From Monodelphis domestica (Eukaryota; Chordata; Mammalia; Didelphimorphia; Didelphidae), in the NCBI RefSeq assembly GCF_027887165.1, contig NC_077227.1, forward strand, positions 539,138,389 through 539,202,388: 64,000 bases of DNA, written 5' to 3'. The notes beneath the pieces were generated by a model, which had not been told where the DNA came from, ran no database searches, and was given only the letters and a program-made list of their open reading frames with translations. Both the position numbers and the translations under genes were made by a program. Positions 35,456 to 46,028 of the stretch are shown here, piece after piece. Each line of letters starts with the position of its first letter. Position 1 is the first letter of the stretch.

Positions 35456-36066
35456 TGTTAACTTGGAAATAACACAGAACTGCTAAAGTACTCAGAAAAA
35501 CCAAGTCTTTAATCAGGAGAAGGATAGTTCCAAATATTTGGCCAGAGCCCAGCACCAAAAACCCTTACAGGATCTACATCCTGGAACTATGAGAACAGTA
35601 TCCCTGGGAGAATCATTGCACTAGATGACAGCTCTGAGGAACAATGGAATTTGGGAAACTTATATACCTTTTGGGGAACTAAGGGACAGGGAAATATGAT
35701 TGATTGACATTACCATGGCTACAAGGAAAAAGGAGTGTCAAAGCTACACTGACAAGATATAATCATGTCTGGGAAAGACAACAAGAGGCTAGGATGCAAG
35801 GGAGTGGACTACCTACAATGAATACTAAAGGGAAATATTCAGACAAGGGCTAGGCTACCTGGGAAAGGGACTTTTGATACAACGGGAGAAACTATCAGGA
35901 CAAAAGGGTACTTAATATTTGCTTAGGTGGGTAGCTCCTAACTAGGGCCATTAAGTATATTATGGTCTATTATTCAATCTGAAATAGCTAAGTCTGAAAC
36001 TTCTCTTGGAACATATTCTCACAGGAACAGGGACAAACTTGGGGGTCTCCAGATTTCAAGTTCACA
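35456..36066 (-). mobile_element. solo LTR, retroviral-type fossil
   Basis: On the minus strand it starts TGTGAACTTG and ends TTAACA, with a TATA-like 'aggtatataag' near 35660 and ATTAAA near 35500 in the right order. Flanks cacc (35452-35455) and cagc (36067-36070) may be a 4-bp duplication with one change. It points toward the LTR at 34.3-35.2 kb but is not obviously the same subfamily. Confidence 0.65.
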
Positions 36067-36194
36067 CAGCTAAGGATTCAAGATCAATTAAGGAAAATGT
36101 AAAGCAATATAATACAATATCATACAAGAAAAATATACCAAATGCTTTATATGTGCAGATAAAGTACCAAAGGAAATAAAAAAATTAGATAAGA

Positions 36195-36342
36195 AAATGC
36201 TACTAGGAAAGCTAGTGAGCTAGAGGTCTTCAAACAAAAACTAGACAATCATTTATTGGATTGTTTATTTTATTATATCTTTGGGTTGAAGTGGATGGCT
36301 TCTGATGTGCCTTCCAGTTCTGAAATGTTGTGATGCTATCAT
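36195..36342 (+). repeat. CR1/L3 LINE 3' end
   Basis: 'ggtcttcaaacaaaaactag', 'gaagtggatggcttctgatg', 'ccttccagttctgaaatg' and 'tgtgatgctat' match the sense 3' end. Confidence 0.6.
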
Positions 36343-36477
36343 TTCTTGCCCTTGAGGAGCTTACCATCTAATAGGAGCTTAATATATAATCAAATCAAAT
36401 TCCCAAAGTAATAAACATTTATTTGATACAAAAGATTGTGCTATATCTGGAGATACAATAAGTAAAAAGAAAAAAGA

Positions 36478-36658
36478 AGGATAGCTAGATGATTCAGTGG
36501 ATAAAGAACTAGGCCTAGAGACAGGAGGTCCTGGGTTCAAATGTGACCTTAAACACTTCCTAGATGTGTGACCCTGATCAAGTCGCATAGTTGCATAGCC
36601 CTCACTACTGTTCTTCCTTAGAACTGATACTTAGTAAGACAGAAGGTAGGGGTTTTAA
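36478..36658 (+). repeat. WSINE1/SINE-1_MD-type CORE-SINE
   Basis: 'ggatagctagatgattcagt', 'aggaggtcctgggttcaaat', 'gtgtgaccctgatcaagtc', 'agacagaaggtaggggttt'. Confidence 0.85.
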
Positions 36659-36662
36659 AAAA

Positions 36663-36705
36663 GAAAGGGAGGGAGGGAGGGAGGGAGGGAGGGAGGGAGA
36701 GAGGA
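36663..36705. repeat. (GGGA)n repeat at the SINE tail
   Basis: About ten GGGA units directly follow the SINE's A-rich tail, probably grown from it. Confidence 0.95.
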
Positions 36706-37271
36706 AAAACAGTTTGCTCTCAAAGAACTGATGTTTTAATGGGAGAATGCAACATGGAAACAAATTAAATACAAACATGATAAAAGGAGGAGAGAGGGAG
36801 AGCACTAATAGCTAGGGGATCAGGTATGGCTTCCTGTAAGAATCAGTATACACCAGCACTTGAAAGAAAACAGGGATTCTAAGAGACAGAAGTAAAGAGG
36901 ATAGACATTCCAAGCACCAGGGACAAACTACAAAGTATGGAGGCAGAAGATAAAGTGCCAAATTCAGGGAGCAGCAAATAGGATAGCTTAACTAGAATGA
37001 GGAGTACATGAAGAGGAAAATTTGTGAAATAAGCTTGGAGAGTAGACTAGAATCAGATTGTAAAGGGCTTTAAATGTCAAGCTGTATTTTGTCCTAGGAG
37101 CAAAAAGGGGACATTGGAGATTATTAAATTTAGAGAGAAATTGTTAGAATTAGGTATTGTGAAGATTACTTTGGCAGATGGTTTAGAGAGGAAAGAAATG
37201 AGAACTAGGTGGTCCAATTAGGAAGATGTTTCAATAGTAGAGGCAAGAGATGATGAAGGCTTGCTCTAAGG

Positions 37272-38217
37272 CAGTGATGGGCAACCTTTTGAGCTTGGTG
37301 TGTCAAAATTCACCAAAAAACGAAGCATAACTTGGGTGGTGTGTCACTTTGAGAAAAAATAATTTCATGATGGTTTATATAACAAAAATGTATAATTGTA
37401 ATATATAACTGTATTTAATAAACCAAAAACTAATTATTTAACTTACCTGCTTAGTGACTTCTTTGTTCATCTGTCAGTCTGTTTCTTTTGCTGGTCTTGA
37501 TATTATTTAACTTGTGTGTGGTGCCCTGAACTAAGATAAGTGAGGGGGAGGGGGAATTCTTTAACTATACTGGCTATTAGTAACTTTTTGTTGCTGAATT
37601 TCATTGGCTAAATCTTCAATTGAAGGTTGGTATTTTGAACACTTCAATCCCAAGCAAATGCTACTAACTTCATCTGTCAATCTGTTTCTTTTGATATTAT
37701 TTAACACTGAGAATAAGGTCTCACAAAAGCATGTAGAGGGAAAAAATTGTGAGTAAAGCCATTGCTATATTTTTCTAGGTGCTAAAAGTGTCTGGTAATT
37801 GGTTCCAGGTACTCCATTGCACTTAGGCTGGAGCCCTGTCCAGTCTTCTTCTGGTCCCACCCCACCCCTTCCCTCCTCAGCTGGCCAGCTAGGGGCACTG
37901 CAAGAGCAGCAGCTGCCACCTGCCAGGCTGCCTGGCCTTGTGTGCTCCTTCTGTGAGCATGCTCCTCCCCCCGCCCCCTTGGGAGCCCCAGGCACTGGCA
38001 CACTTGGCCTGTAGTTCACCCCCTTCCCTGCCCCTGTGGCCAGCACATGGAGCAGCCTCCCCTCCTCCACCAGGCCGGAGCATGGCCACAGCCATGGCTG
38101 CAGGAAAGTGACTCCCTGGGCGGCCTGAGGTGCGCTGAGCCTGCATGCAGTCATGTATCATTAAAAATGGCTACATGTGTCAGTGCTGACATATGTGTCA
38201 TAGGTTCACCATCATGG
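37272..38217 (-). mobile_element. hAT (Charlie-like) transposon, internally deleted
   Basis: Exact 8-bp duplication ctctaagg at 37264-37271 and 38218-38225, TA-centred. Termini 'cagtgatgggcaacctttt' and 'ataggttcaccatcatgg'. The minus strand keeps the end of a transposase (37561-37731). The region 37800-38150 is very GC-rich and replaces the expected body of the gene. Inserted into an old L2. Confidence 0.9.
37561..37731 (-). pseudogene. hAT transposase C-terminal remnant
   Basis: A 56-codon open stretch ending in TAA at 37561-37563. It contains F-C-E-T-L-F-S-V-L-N-N-I-K, then N-R-L-T-D-E and E-D-L-A-N-E-I, which fit the hAT C-terminal dimerisation region (C-E-x-x-F-S pattern). No BED finger, catalytic core or start codon remains, so it cannot make an active transposase. 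Confidence 0.7.
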
Positions 38218-38990
38218 CTCTAAGGTGACAGCCATGTGAATAGTTAGCAGACAGATGAGAGAGATGTCATGGAGGTGAAAATGACAAGAGTAGGCAAAGT
38301 TATTGAGGGTACTGAAGGAGAAGGAAGGTTCAAAGATATTGTACTAGATGTTGGGGATGCAAAGACAAAACAATGAAAATGGAGCTGTGGTGGCAAATCT
38401 GGGAAAGAGAAGGAATGATGGTGCAATCAAGAGAAATAAAGTTTGAAGGACAAGTGGATTGGGGAGGGAGAGATAAACTCTATTTTGGATATATTGAATT
38501 TGAGATGCCTATGGGACATACAGTGGGTCATAGATATGCTAATGAGGGTTAGAGTCCAGGATATATTACATATGTGTGTGTGTATTTTATATCTCTGTGT
38601 TTTATATATATATATATATGTAAAACATATGAGTATATTATGTATATATTTATATATATACATAATACGGGAGCCATCTGTGTTGCAATAATAATTGAAC
38701 CCATTAGATCTATTAAAGAGCTCAGTGAAGTAGGGCATGGAGAGGGAAAAGAAGAAAATCCAGGACAGAGTCTTTGGGAACACCCAGTGTTAAGAAATAG
38801 GACAAGGATGATAATCCAGCAAGGGAGACTGGTACAATACAGAGTAAAGGTATGTATGAGAGTAAGTGTGATGTAGATGGAAAAGAATCCAAGGAATGAA
38901 GAGAGATAACCCAGAAAAGGGATGACTGCTAGAGCAAGGTCCTAGAGGAGATGAGAAGGAATGGAACCAGGGACTTAGCCCTAGAGATAG

Positions 38991-39235
38991 CTCAGTAGTA
39001 TAATACATAAGAGCATTGGTCCTGGAATAAGGAAGACCCGGGTTTAAATGCATCCTCAGATACTAACTAGCTTTGTGAGCCTGGGCAAAGAATTCAACCT
39101 CTCTCTGCCTCAGTTTCCTCAACTCTAAAATAGAGATAACAGCACCTACCTCCCAGTTGTGAGAATCAAATGAGATAATAGCATTGTGCTTAGCACATGG
39201 TAAGCACTTAGTAAAGGCTTGTTTCCTTCCTCCCT
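38991..39235 (+). repeat. THER1/MIR-like SINE
   Basis: 'aagacccgggtttaaatgca', 'tgtgagcctgggcaaag', 'ctgcctcagtttcctcaac', 'agcacctacctcccagttgt', 'gtgcttagcacatggtaagc' in sense order. Essentially full length. Confidence 0.85.
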
Positions 39236-39881
39236 TCTTTCATTTGGTAGTAGTAGCACTAGCTCTTCTATTGTGATTGGAAGAAGGTGGAGAAAGAGTA
39301 TTGAAGGTTTGCCTGAAGAGGGCAGCTGAAGTAACTTATGTCATATGGCCTCAGTCTTCTAAATCAAACTCAAATATATACAGAGCCACTAAATCTTATG
39401 TAAGCATTCCTACTGCCCTCATGTTGACTTAGAAAGCCACATACTAACATTATTTTTGCTCTATTTAATTTTTATAAAATTTTATTAAACATTTCCCAAT
39501 TTCATTTGACTCTGACTCTGCTGTATTTGGGAGTGTTGTGACTGGGCAGTGGGCTACATGTTTGATACTTCTAAGTGACATTGAAAGCTAAGTCTTTCCC
39601 AGTAAGTAGAGTGTAGCTTGCAGGAAGGTATAAGAGGAGGGGGGAAAAGTTTCATACAATTTTGGATTAAGGCAAGGAATGGATACAGATAAAGTACAAG
39701 GAGAAGTGAAAAGCTATAAAGGCCCAGCTGAAGTCAAGAGTTGTGAATTTGTAGTGGGTAAAATCAGTTTAATTTCATAACTTTTCCCATTGATGTTGAG
39801 AATCTCTTGAGCAGAAACAGAGAAATTAGATGATGGATCTTACAGAGGGATGTTTTGAAGGTCGGACAAGCAGGGGATTCA
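39236..39881. other. purine-rich sequence, possibly more antisense L2
   Basis: The composition resembles antisense L2 (e.g. near 39300-39330 and 39690-39740) but I cannot anchor a clear motif. Confidence 0.35.
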
Positions 39882-39897
39882 AGAGTAGCGGCTGGTA

Positions 39898-40100
39898 GGG
39901 GCAGCTGGGTAGCTCAGTGGATTGAGAGTCAGGCCTAGAGATGGGAGATCCTAGGTTCAAATCTGGCTTCAGACACTTCCCAGCTGTGTGACCCTGGGCA
40001 AGTCACTTCACCCCCATTGCCTAGCCCTTACCACTCTTCTGCCTTGGAGTCAAATACACAGTATTGACTCTAAGACGGAAGATAAGGGTTAAAAAATAAA
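39898..40100 (+). repeat. WSINE1/SINE-1_MD-type CORE-SINE, youngest-looking copy
   Basis: Full length, from 'gggcagctgggtagctcagt' to 'gactctaagacggaagataa', with a short A-rich tail. Clear 16-bp duplication: agagtagcggctggta (39882-39897) and agagtagcagctggta (40101-40116). The single difference is a CpG-to-CpA change. Confidence 0.95.
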
Positions 40101-40116
40101 AGAGTAGCAGCTGGTA

Positions 40117-40579
40117 ACATTTTTAAAGAAGCAGACCATGGGGACAAGATGGGATATGGAGGCAAGTGAGGCTGGAGTAGGAGAGACATAGTGGAAGGAC
40201 AGAAATAAGGAACCAAAGAGTATGAGCAAGACAATAGCAGAGGACTAGACTAGCAGACTGTAATCTGAAAACAGAATTCTAACATTCTATTTTCTGACAG
40301 TGATCCCATTTTGAGTGACAGTAAGAAGTCTAAACTATGGACATAGGAAGATGTGCTGCTGATTTATGGTGGAGAAGGTCTTTTCAGGTGAAAAGGCTGA
40401 GGGGTTATGTGGTCAGTTTGCAACAGAAATTGTCAATATGAATATTTGATACCATGATGGTAAAAACCAGAGATGGGGAAGAGAGGAAGAACAGGAGCCA
40501 AATGTAAGTCATTGAAAACATATGATGAATAGATCTTTAAGTCACTAGACCATAGGTACAAGACCTATAATGGCCATAC
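40117..40579. other. unassigned, possibly degraded antisense L2
   Basis: Purine-rich, with 'atggtggagaaggtcttttc' and 'ctgaggggttatgtggtcag'. No firm anchor to a family. Confidence 0.35.
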
Positions 40580-40945
40580 TTTCTAGTATTACCTTCCTCA
40601 TTTTATATATAAAGAAATTAAAGCCTTAGAGGAGGGGTTATTAATCTTTTGTATATTTCCTGGGCTGCTTTGGCAACAGAGTAAAGGCCTACTATAGATC
40701 TCTTCTCAGAATAATGTTTTTAAATGAATAAAATTAAGTATATAGAATTTCAAGGGAAACCAATTATGTTGATATGTGGGTTTAAAAAATATATATACAT
40801 ATATATTTTAATTGGTGGACCTCAGGTTGAGAATTGCTGACCTAGAGGTTACGTGGCTTGACCATAGATAGCTAGTAAAGAAAATCAAGATCTGAACTCA
40901 AATTCTCTGGCTCCAAATCTGGTGTTATTCCTACCTCACCATGAC
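40580..40945 (-). repeat. MIR-like SINE split by a hAT
   Basis: The left part ends 'aagaaattaaagccttagag'; the right part resumes 'cctagaggttacgtggcttg', then 'gatctgaactcaaattctct'. The two halves join in one antisense core. Confidence 0.7.
40633..40840. mobile_element. hAT (Charlie-like) MITE
   Basis: Termini 'aggggttattaatctttt' and 'caggttgagaattgctga' are imperfect inverted repeats. The body 'ctcagaataatgtttttaaa' is typical of this group. The 8-bp duplication is cttagagg (40625-40632) and cctagagg (40841-40848). Confidence 0.8.
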
Positions 40946-41234
40946 AAAGAGATAAAACATTGACAGCAGGACAGCAACAAGGATGAGGGGACAGTATATG
41001 CAGATTTCACAGAGCTCAAAAATGTCTTTGAGGAAAGATAGTCAAAGAATGTTCTGGAAAGTATTAGAATGAAAAATACAGTCTGCTAGAAACAGAGGAG
41101 AAAGGATTCCTAAGCAAGAACAAACTGGTCATCATTGCAAATGGTAAGCACAGTGCTACCCTGATAATAGTTTTGATCAGAAGCCAAATACAGGCTGTAT
41201 CTGGGGCCCAGACAGGAAAGGGCTTTACTTATGC

Positions 41235-41395
41235 TGTAGTGGAAAGAAAATCTGATTTGGAGTTAGGAGGCTTGGGTTCAAATTTCAAGTCTGCTACATA
41301 CTAGTCATTTTATCTCCTGAGCCTTATCTGATTCCTTATCTGTAAAATGATGCAACTGGACTAGATAATCTTTAAGGCTCCTTTTAGCCTGAATA
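41235..41395 (+). repeat. MIR3-like SINE with CR1/L3 tail
   Basis: 'tggagttaggaggcttgggt', 'ttccttatctgtaaaatga', 'actagataatctttaaggct', 'ccttttagcctg'. Confidence 0.7.
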
Positions 41396-41639
41396 GGCAA
41401 TGAACACAGTAATTCTTCAGGTGGCTAAAGGCTGTGACTAGTTTAAACTTAGGATGGGAGAAAGAAGGGGAAAACTAACTCAAGAATAATTTGGATTAAA
41501 ATGCCTGAGAAAGGACTTTGAGCTAAAGGGATATAATGAAAGTCTGTTTAATCTTTTTAAACTCATGCAAAGCTATGAAATATGAAACTGTACTTGCAAT
41601 ATGCTTCATCTTTGCATAGCTTTTTTTTTTAAATCTCAA

Positions 41640-42140
41640 AATTCTCTCATCCTATAATAAAATTTAGTACGCCTTAGTCTCTACTAGGATTCATTCCTCT
41701 TAAATCTCTTCTCCATCTCCACAGTAAGTTTCCTAGCTCCCATTTCATTTTCCTCTTGTCCCAATCTTGAACCTATACTTAACCAGTTCTACTGTGCACT
41801 GTCTTCTCAAATTCCTTGCACCTTCTCCTATTGCTATTTATGCCTTGCCAACAACTCCCAACCTTGGATTACCCCCCTGACCATCTTCATCTTTCACTAA
41901 AATTGCTTCAGAGCAATGAGTATTGGAGGAAGTCATGGGAACATGCTGACCCAGCCTACTACAGATTTATATCACCTAATCTCAACTGTGGCTTCATAGC
42001 CAAAAGTCATTCTTTCTATTCTTCCCTAAATTGCTTGTTTTTGACATTACCCGTATCAGGCATTCCACACTTCTTCCCAAGATTGCCACAGTATGTTTCC
42101 CTCTTATTCTCAGCAGAAAACTGAGCCTCATACTTTACTT
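41640..42140 (+). repeat. L2 LINE fragment, 5' of the reverse transcriptase
   Basis: 'ctgacccagcctactacaga' with 'tatcacctaatctcaactg' and 'cagaaaactgagcctcat' match the segment upstream of the L2 reverse transcriptase. A 102-codon open frame (41816-42124) lies in this strand but lacks a convincing start or domain. Confidence 0.55.
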
Positions 42141-42322
42141 ATATAAAATGGCACTGACCAATTAGGATCCAGTTCTGGGAGCACAAGGGTTTGGTGAACC
42201 TACTTCTGAAAATTACAATTTATGCATAATTGAGGGACCTGTCTCTTCTCATCAGAGCTTACACAGGCATTCTGAATCTGTTTCCTGTTCTTTCTTCCTT
42301 ACTGAAGGGAAAGCCTTTTGTT
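42141..42322. other. unassigned sequence
   Basis: Nothing recognised. Confidence 0.4.
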
Positions 42323-43451
42323 TTTTAATAATATAATTTGATTATATCAAAATAAAAAGGGTTTGTACAAAAAACCCCAATGTAACCAAAATTAGAAGAG
42401 AAACCACAAACTAGGGAGTGGGGATTTTAAAACAAATTTCTATGACAAAAGTCACATTTCTCATACATATAAAGAACTGTAAAATTTATAAGAATACAAG
42501 TCATTCCCCAATTGACAAATGGCCAAAGGATATGAAGAGAGTTTTCAGGTGAAGAAATCAAAGCTATCAATAAACATAAGGAAATGCAAAATAAAACAAC
42601 ATTGAGGTACTATCTCACACCTATAAGATTGGCTAATATGTCAGTAAAGGAAAATGATAACAGTTGGAGGGGATGTGGGGCATTAATGCATTGCTGGTGG
42701 AGTTGTGAACTGATCCAACAATTCTGGAGGGCAATTTGGAATTATGCCCAAAGGACAATAAAACAATGTATATCCTTTGACCCACTAATACTACTATTAG
42801 GTCTGTATCCCAAAGAGATTTTTTTTTAATGGGAAAGGACATGTTTGGACAAACATATAGCTGCTCTTTTTTGGAGTGTCAAAGAATTGGAAATTAAAGG
42901 GATATCCATCAATTGGGGAATGACTGAACAAATTGTGGTATATGATAATGATGGAATACTATTATACTGTAAGGAATGATGAACAAGATGATTTCAGAAG
43001 GAAGTGTAAAGACCTACACAAACTAATGTAGAGTGGAATAAGTAGTATGCTGTACACAGTAACAGTATGGAATGATCAAATGTGAAAGACTTACCTACTC
43101 TCAGCAATACAATGATCTAGGGCAATTCTGAGGGACTTATGACAAAGAATTCTGTCCACCTCCAGAGAAAGAACTGTTGGAATAGGAAAGCAGATCAAAG
43201 TATATGATTTTTCACTTGTTTATTTGGGTATATGTTTTGGGGTTTGGGTTTTATGAGATTATTAATTTGTAAAAAGGAACAATATGGAGATACATTTTGC
43301 ATATTACATGTATAACACAGATTGAATTGCTTGTCAGATCTGGGAGGCAGGAGGGAAGAGAAGGAGTGAGACAATTTGGTTCATATAGCTTCAGAAAACA
43401 TATGGAAATTTGTTATTATATATAATTGGTAAAAATAAAATAAAATAAATG
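42323..43451 (+). repeat. L1 3' part (older subfamily)
   Basis: ORF2 C-terminal region and 3' UTR: 'caagtcattccccaattgac', 'caatttggaattatgcccaa', 'catcaattggggaatgactg', 'cctccagagaaagaactg', then 'tgtataacacagattgaatt' and an AAAAT-rich tail. An 81-codon open piece remains (42584-42829); other frames are broken. No clear duplication. Confidence 0.85.
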
Positions 43452-44579
43452 TAGCGTGATTCTTAGCATCTTCTACTTAATTTTCTGCCATTGTCACTGC
43501 AGAGCAGAAGAAGTTTGTACAGGACTGAAGACGAATGCGGTATTTTATTTTGTGGTATGTTACTATCATAGCTAAAGAATCCATCACTAAATAGTCTACT
43601 ATTGGTGAGCCTCTCCATACTCTGAGATGTTAGTCCTCTGAAAGCAAATAATCTGTTGCTAAGACCATATTCAGCATAGTAGGAATTTGAACTCTGCTGA
43701 CATCATTACTGAGAACTAAGGGTCACCTACCCGATATATTAATATATTAAAACAGAACTTTGTAGTAATAATGCTTATAGAAAGTCTAAAGCTCATGTTA
43801 TTCTCTGCTCCCTTTATGATGGGGCATTTTTAATGAGATTGAGTGGATAACAGACCTCTTTACTCTCTAGATTTTTTCCTTCACTATGTAATTTTGCTTC
43901 CATCATAGTCCTTCTCTCATGTCCCATTGTTGGATGGAGGTGACCCAAGGTTCTCCAGGGCCATGCCAGTGGAACCCAAGCTATTCCTACAAAGCTGAAA
44001 AGGCTTTAAAGAATGAACCTTCTTTTATGTGGCTATTTTGTACTTAGTACAATGAATTTCTTGGCAAAGATACTGAAGTGGTTTGCCCATGGGTACAAAC
44101 AAACAGTGCTTTTACTAAAATATATTCCAATACCCACAGGTAACTAGGCAGCTCTGAAGGTAGTTTAAAAAGCTGCTTACGAAGTTAAAAATCACAATCC
44201 AGGTCAAAAGCAGCTGACAAGGAGATTCCTCAGGAGTCTCCTGAGCTCTCCATCAAAGTCCCAGATGGAGCCTGGGGAAAACTATCTAACTTTTCTCTAT
44301 GGGTAGGTAGCCTGCAGCGTGACGAATTTTGGGGCTAGTGCAGCTCTTAAAGCTTTTTTTCTTTCTTTTTTTTTTTAATAAGCTGCAGAGGAGTTGGCCT
44401 CTGCATCATTGGAAGGAGTGCCCATAGCAATAAAATTACCTATCCTGGAAGTGTTACTTTCAAGGGAAAGATCCAAACAAAATAAGTATTCATTATCCAA
44501 AAAAGGAATAAGCACCAATAACAGCTAGGTATGCTAAGATGTACAAAGTGTTTTATATACATTTTATCATTATATTCTT
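43452..44579. other. mostly unassigned sequence
   Basis: A short RTE-like tail piece at about 44055-44095 ('tttcttggcaaagatactga') is the only recognisable part, plus a T-run near 44355-44378. Confidence 0.4.
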
Positions 44580-45045
44580 AGCTCCCTTCAAAGCAAAGTT
44601 CAGATGGCATCTTCTCCATACCTTTCCTGATTTACCCTCCTATTCAAGTTGTTAACTTTCTTCCTCTCCATTTGTATCCCATATGCTCCTTGTTGTTCAA
44701 TTGTGTCTGACTCTTCATGACCCCATTTGGGGTTTTCCTGGGAAAGATATTGGAGTGGTTTGTGATTTCCTTCTCCAGCTCATTTTACAGATGAGGAAAC
44801 TGAGACAACAGGGTTAAGTGATTTGTCCAGGGTCACATAAGCTAGTGGCTTAAAGTCATATTTGAACTCAGGTACTCCACTATGCCACCTAGCTACTTCT
44901 TATAATTTTATATTTAATTATATATCTGTATTCTCCAAGTAGAATGTAAGCTCCTTGAGGGCAGAAGGATTTAAAAAAAAATTATATCCCCATCAGTTAG
45001 CACTGTACTTTGCACACAATCAGTGTTTCTATCTTTAAATCTTGA
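44580..45045 (+). repeat. L2 LINE 3' end split by MAR1
   Basis: 'agctcccttcaaagcaaag', 'cttctccatacctttcctga', then after the SINE 'agtagaatgtaagctccttg' and 'agcactgtactttgcacac'. Confidence 0.75.
44690..44899 (-). repeat. MAR1-type SINE inside L2
   Basis: Antisense and nearly complete: 'tgttgttcaattgtgtctga', 'ccccatttggggttttcctg', 'acagatgaggaaactgagac', 'gccacctagctacttc'. Confidence 0.85.
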
Positions 45046-45074
45046 ATTATTTTGAAGACTGAAGGGAACAAGAA

Positions 45075-45307
45075 TTTCTTAAGTACCTGCTATATTCCAG
45101 AGAGTGCTATGAACACTTTAGGCATGTCTCGTTTGATCCTCTCAATAACCTAATAAGGAAGGTGGTATTATCCCTATTTTACAGTGAGGAAATTGAAACA
45201 GGAAGAGGTTAAGAGACTTACCCTCGGTCACATTGGTAAGAAGGACTTGAAGCCACATTAGAATTTAGGTCTTCCTGATTCCAGTCTCAGCTCTCTTTCT
45301 ACTACAC
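45075..45307 (-). repeat. THER/MIR-like SINE
   Basis: 'tacctgctatattccagaga', 'tattatccctattttacagt', 'aggtcttcctgattccagtc' and 'tctactacacc' in antisense order. Confidence 0.75.
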
Positions 45308-45797
45308 CAAAAAACCACTTACTGTTTTATTTCTTACTTTATACCTGTTGGCATTGTATGGTAGGGGTTGTAGGAACTGGATCTAAACATTTTTTTTCCA
45401 AACAACAAATATTCAAGATTTTTTTTTGAGCTATAACAAAGAGGTACTACTAGAAAAGAGGACCTCTGTAGAAAGTGATCAACTCCACCCACTGCAGAAA
45501 CAAGCAAGGGAGCTAAGGTATGGGAGGCATCTCTGTAGGGATGCTCAGAGATGAGATACAGGAAATAATGAAAGGCAGAAGTACTGCAATAAAAAGTATA
45601 GGAGTCAGGGTCATGGAGGACAGAGAAGGATCTGTAAAAAGTGACCATCATCTCCTGGGAGTTTAAAAAAAAACTATAGGAGATGGAGTGCAATGGAGAG
45701 GAGCAAATCCTTCCTCTTCACACTCCACCACCCCTAAAGCCCAACCAAGGGCAATACAGTAAGTCAGAGACTGTCAGTGGCTGCCTCATAGCAAGCA
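45308..45797. other. unassigned sequence
   Basis: A 119-codon minus-strand frame covers 45334-45693 but matches nothing known to me and has no clear start context. Confidence 0.4.
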
Positions 45798-46017
45798 TTA
45801 GAAAAACAAAAACAAAAACAACCAAAAACCCCTTACCGTCTATCTTAGAATCAACACCGTGCATTGGTTCCAAGGCAGAAGAGCAGAAAAGGTTAGGCAA
45901 TGGGGGTTAAGTGACTTGCCTAGTAAACAGCTAGGAAGTATCTGAGGCCAAATTTGAACCCAAGACCTCCCATCTCTAGGCCTGGCTTTCAATCCCACTG
46001 AGTTACCTACCTGCCCC
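45798..46017 (-). repeat. WSINE1/SINE-1_MD-type CORE-SINE
   Basis: Antisense, full length from an (AAAAC) tail to 'gttacctacctgccccc'. Flanks catagcaagca (45787-45797) and catagtgagca (46018-46028) fit an 11-bp duplication whose two differences are the two possible decays of one CpG (catagcgagca). Confidence 0.9.
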
Positions 46018-46028
46018 CATAGTGAGCA

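Larger units (their letters stand above)
36835..38990 (-). repeat. L2 LINE, antisense copy split by a hAT
   Basis: 'aatcagattgtaaagggctt', 'gattactttggcagatggt' and, after the hAT, 'ggaggtgaaaatgacaagag', 'gatatattgaatttgagatg' and 'gtctttgggaacacccagtg' are in antisense L2 order. Diverged, no open frame. A TG/TA low-complexity patch (38570-38665) lies inside. Confidence 0.65.

Noticed and set aside
34347-36066. Reading the two adjacent LTRs as the two ends of one provirus
   Set aside because: They point in opposite directions, differ in sequence and have separate flanks.
37765-38161. 129- and 90-codon open frames in GC-rich sequence
   Set aside because: They lie inside a hAT transposon on both strands; GC-rich sequence has few stops and no domain is visible.
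38427-38876. Overlapping frames rich in Tyr and Ile near 38.6 kb
   Set aside because: Caused by TG/TA low-complexity sequence within L2.
45334-45693. 119-codon minus-strand open frame
   Set aside because: No recognisable domain, no splice or promoter context, and length is within chance for the window.
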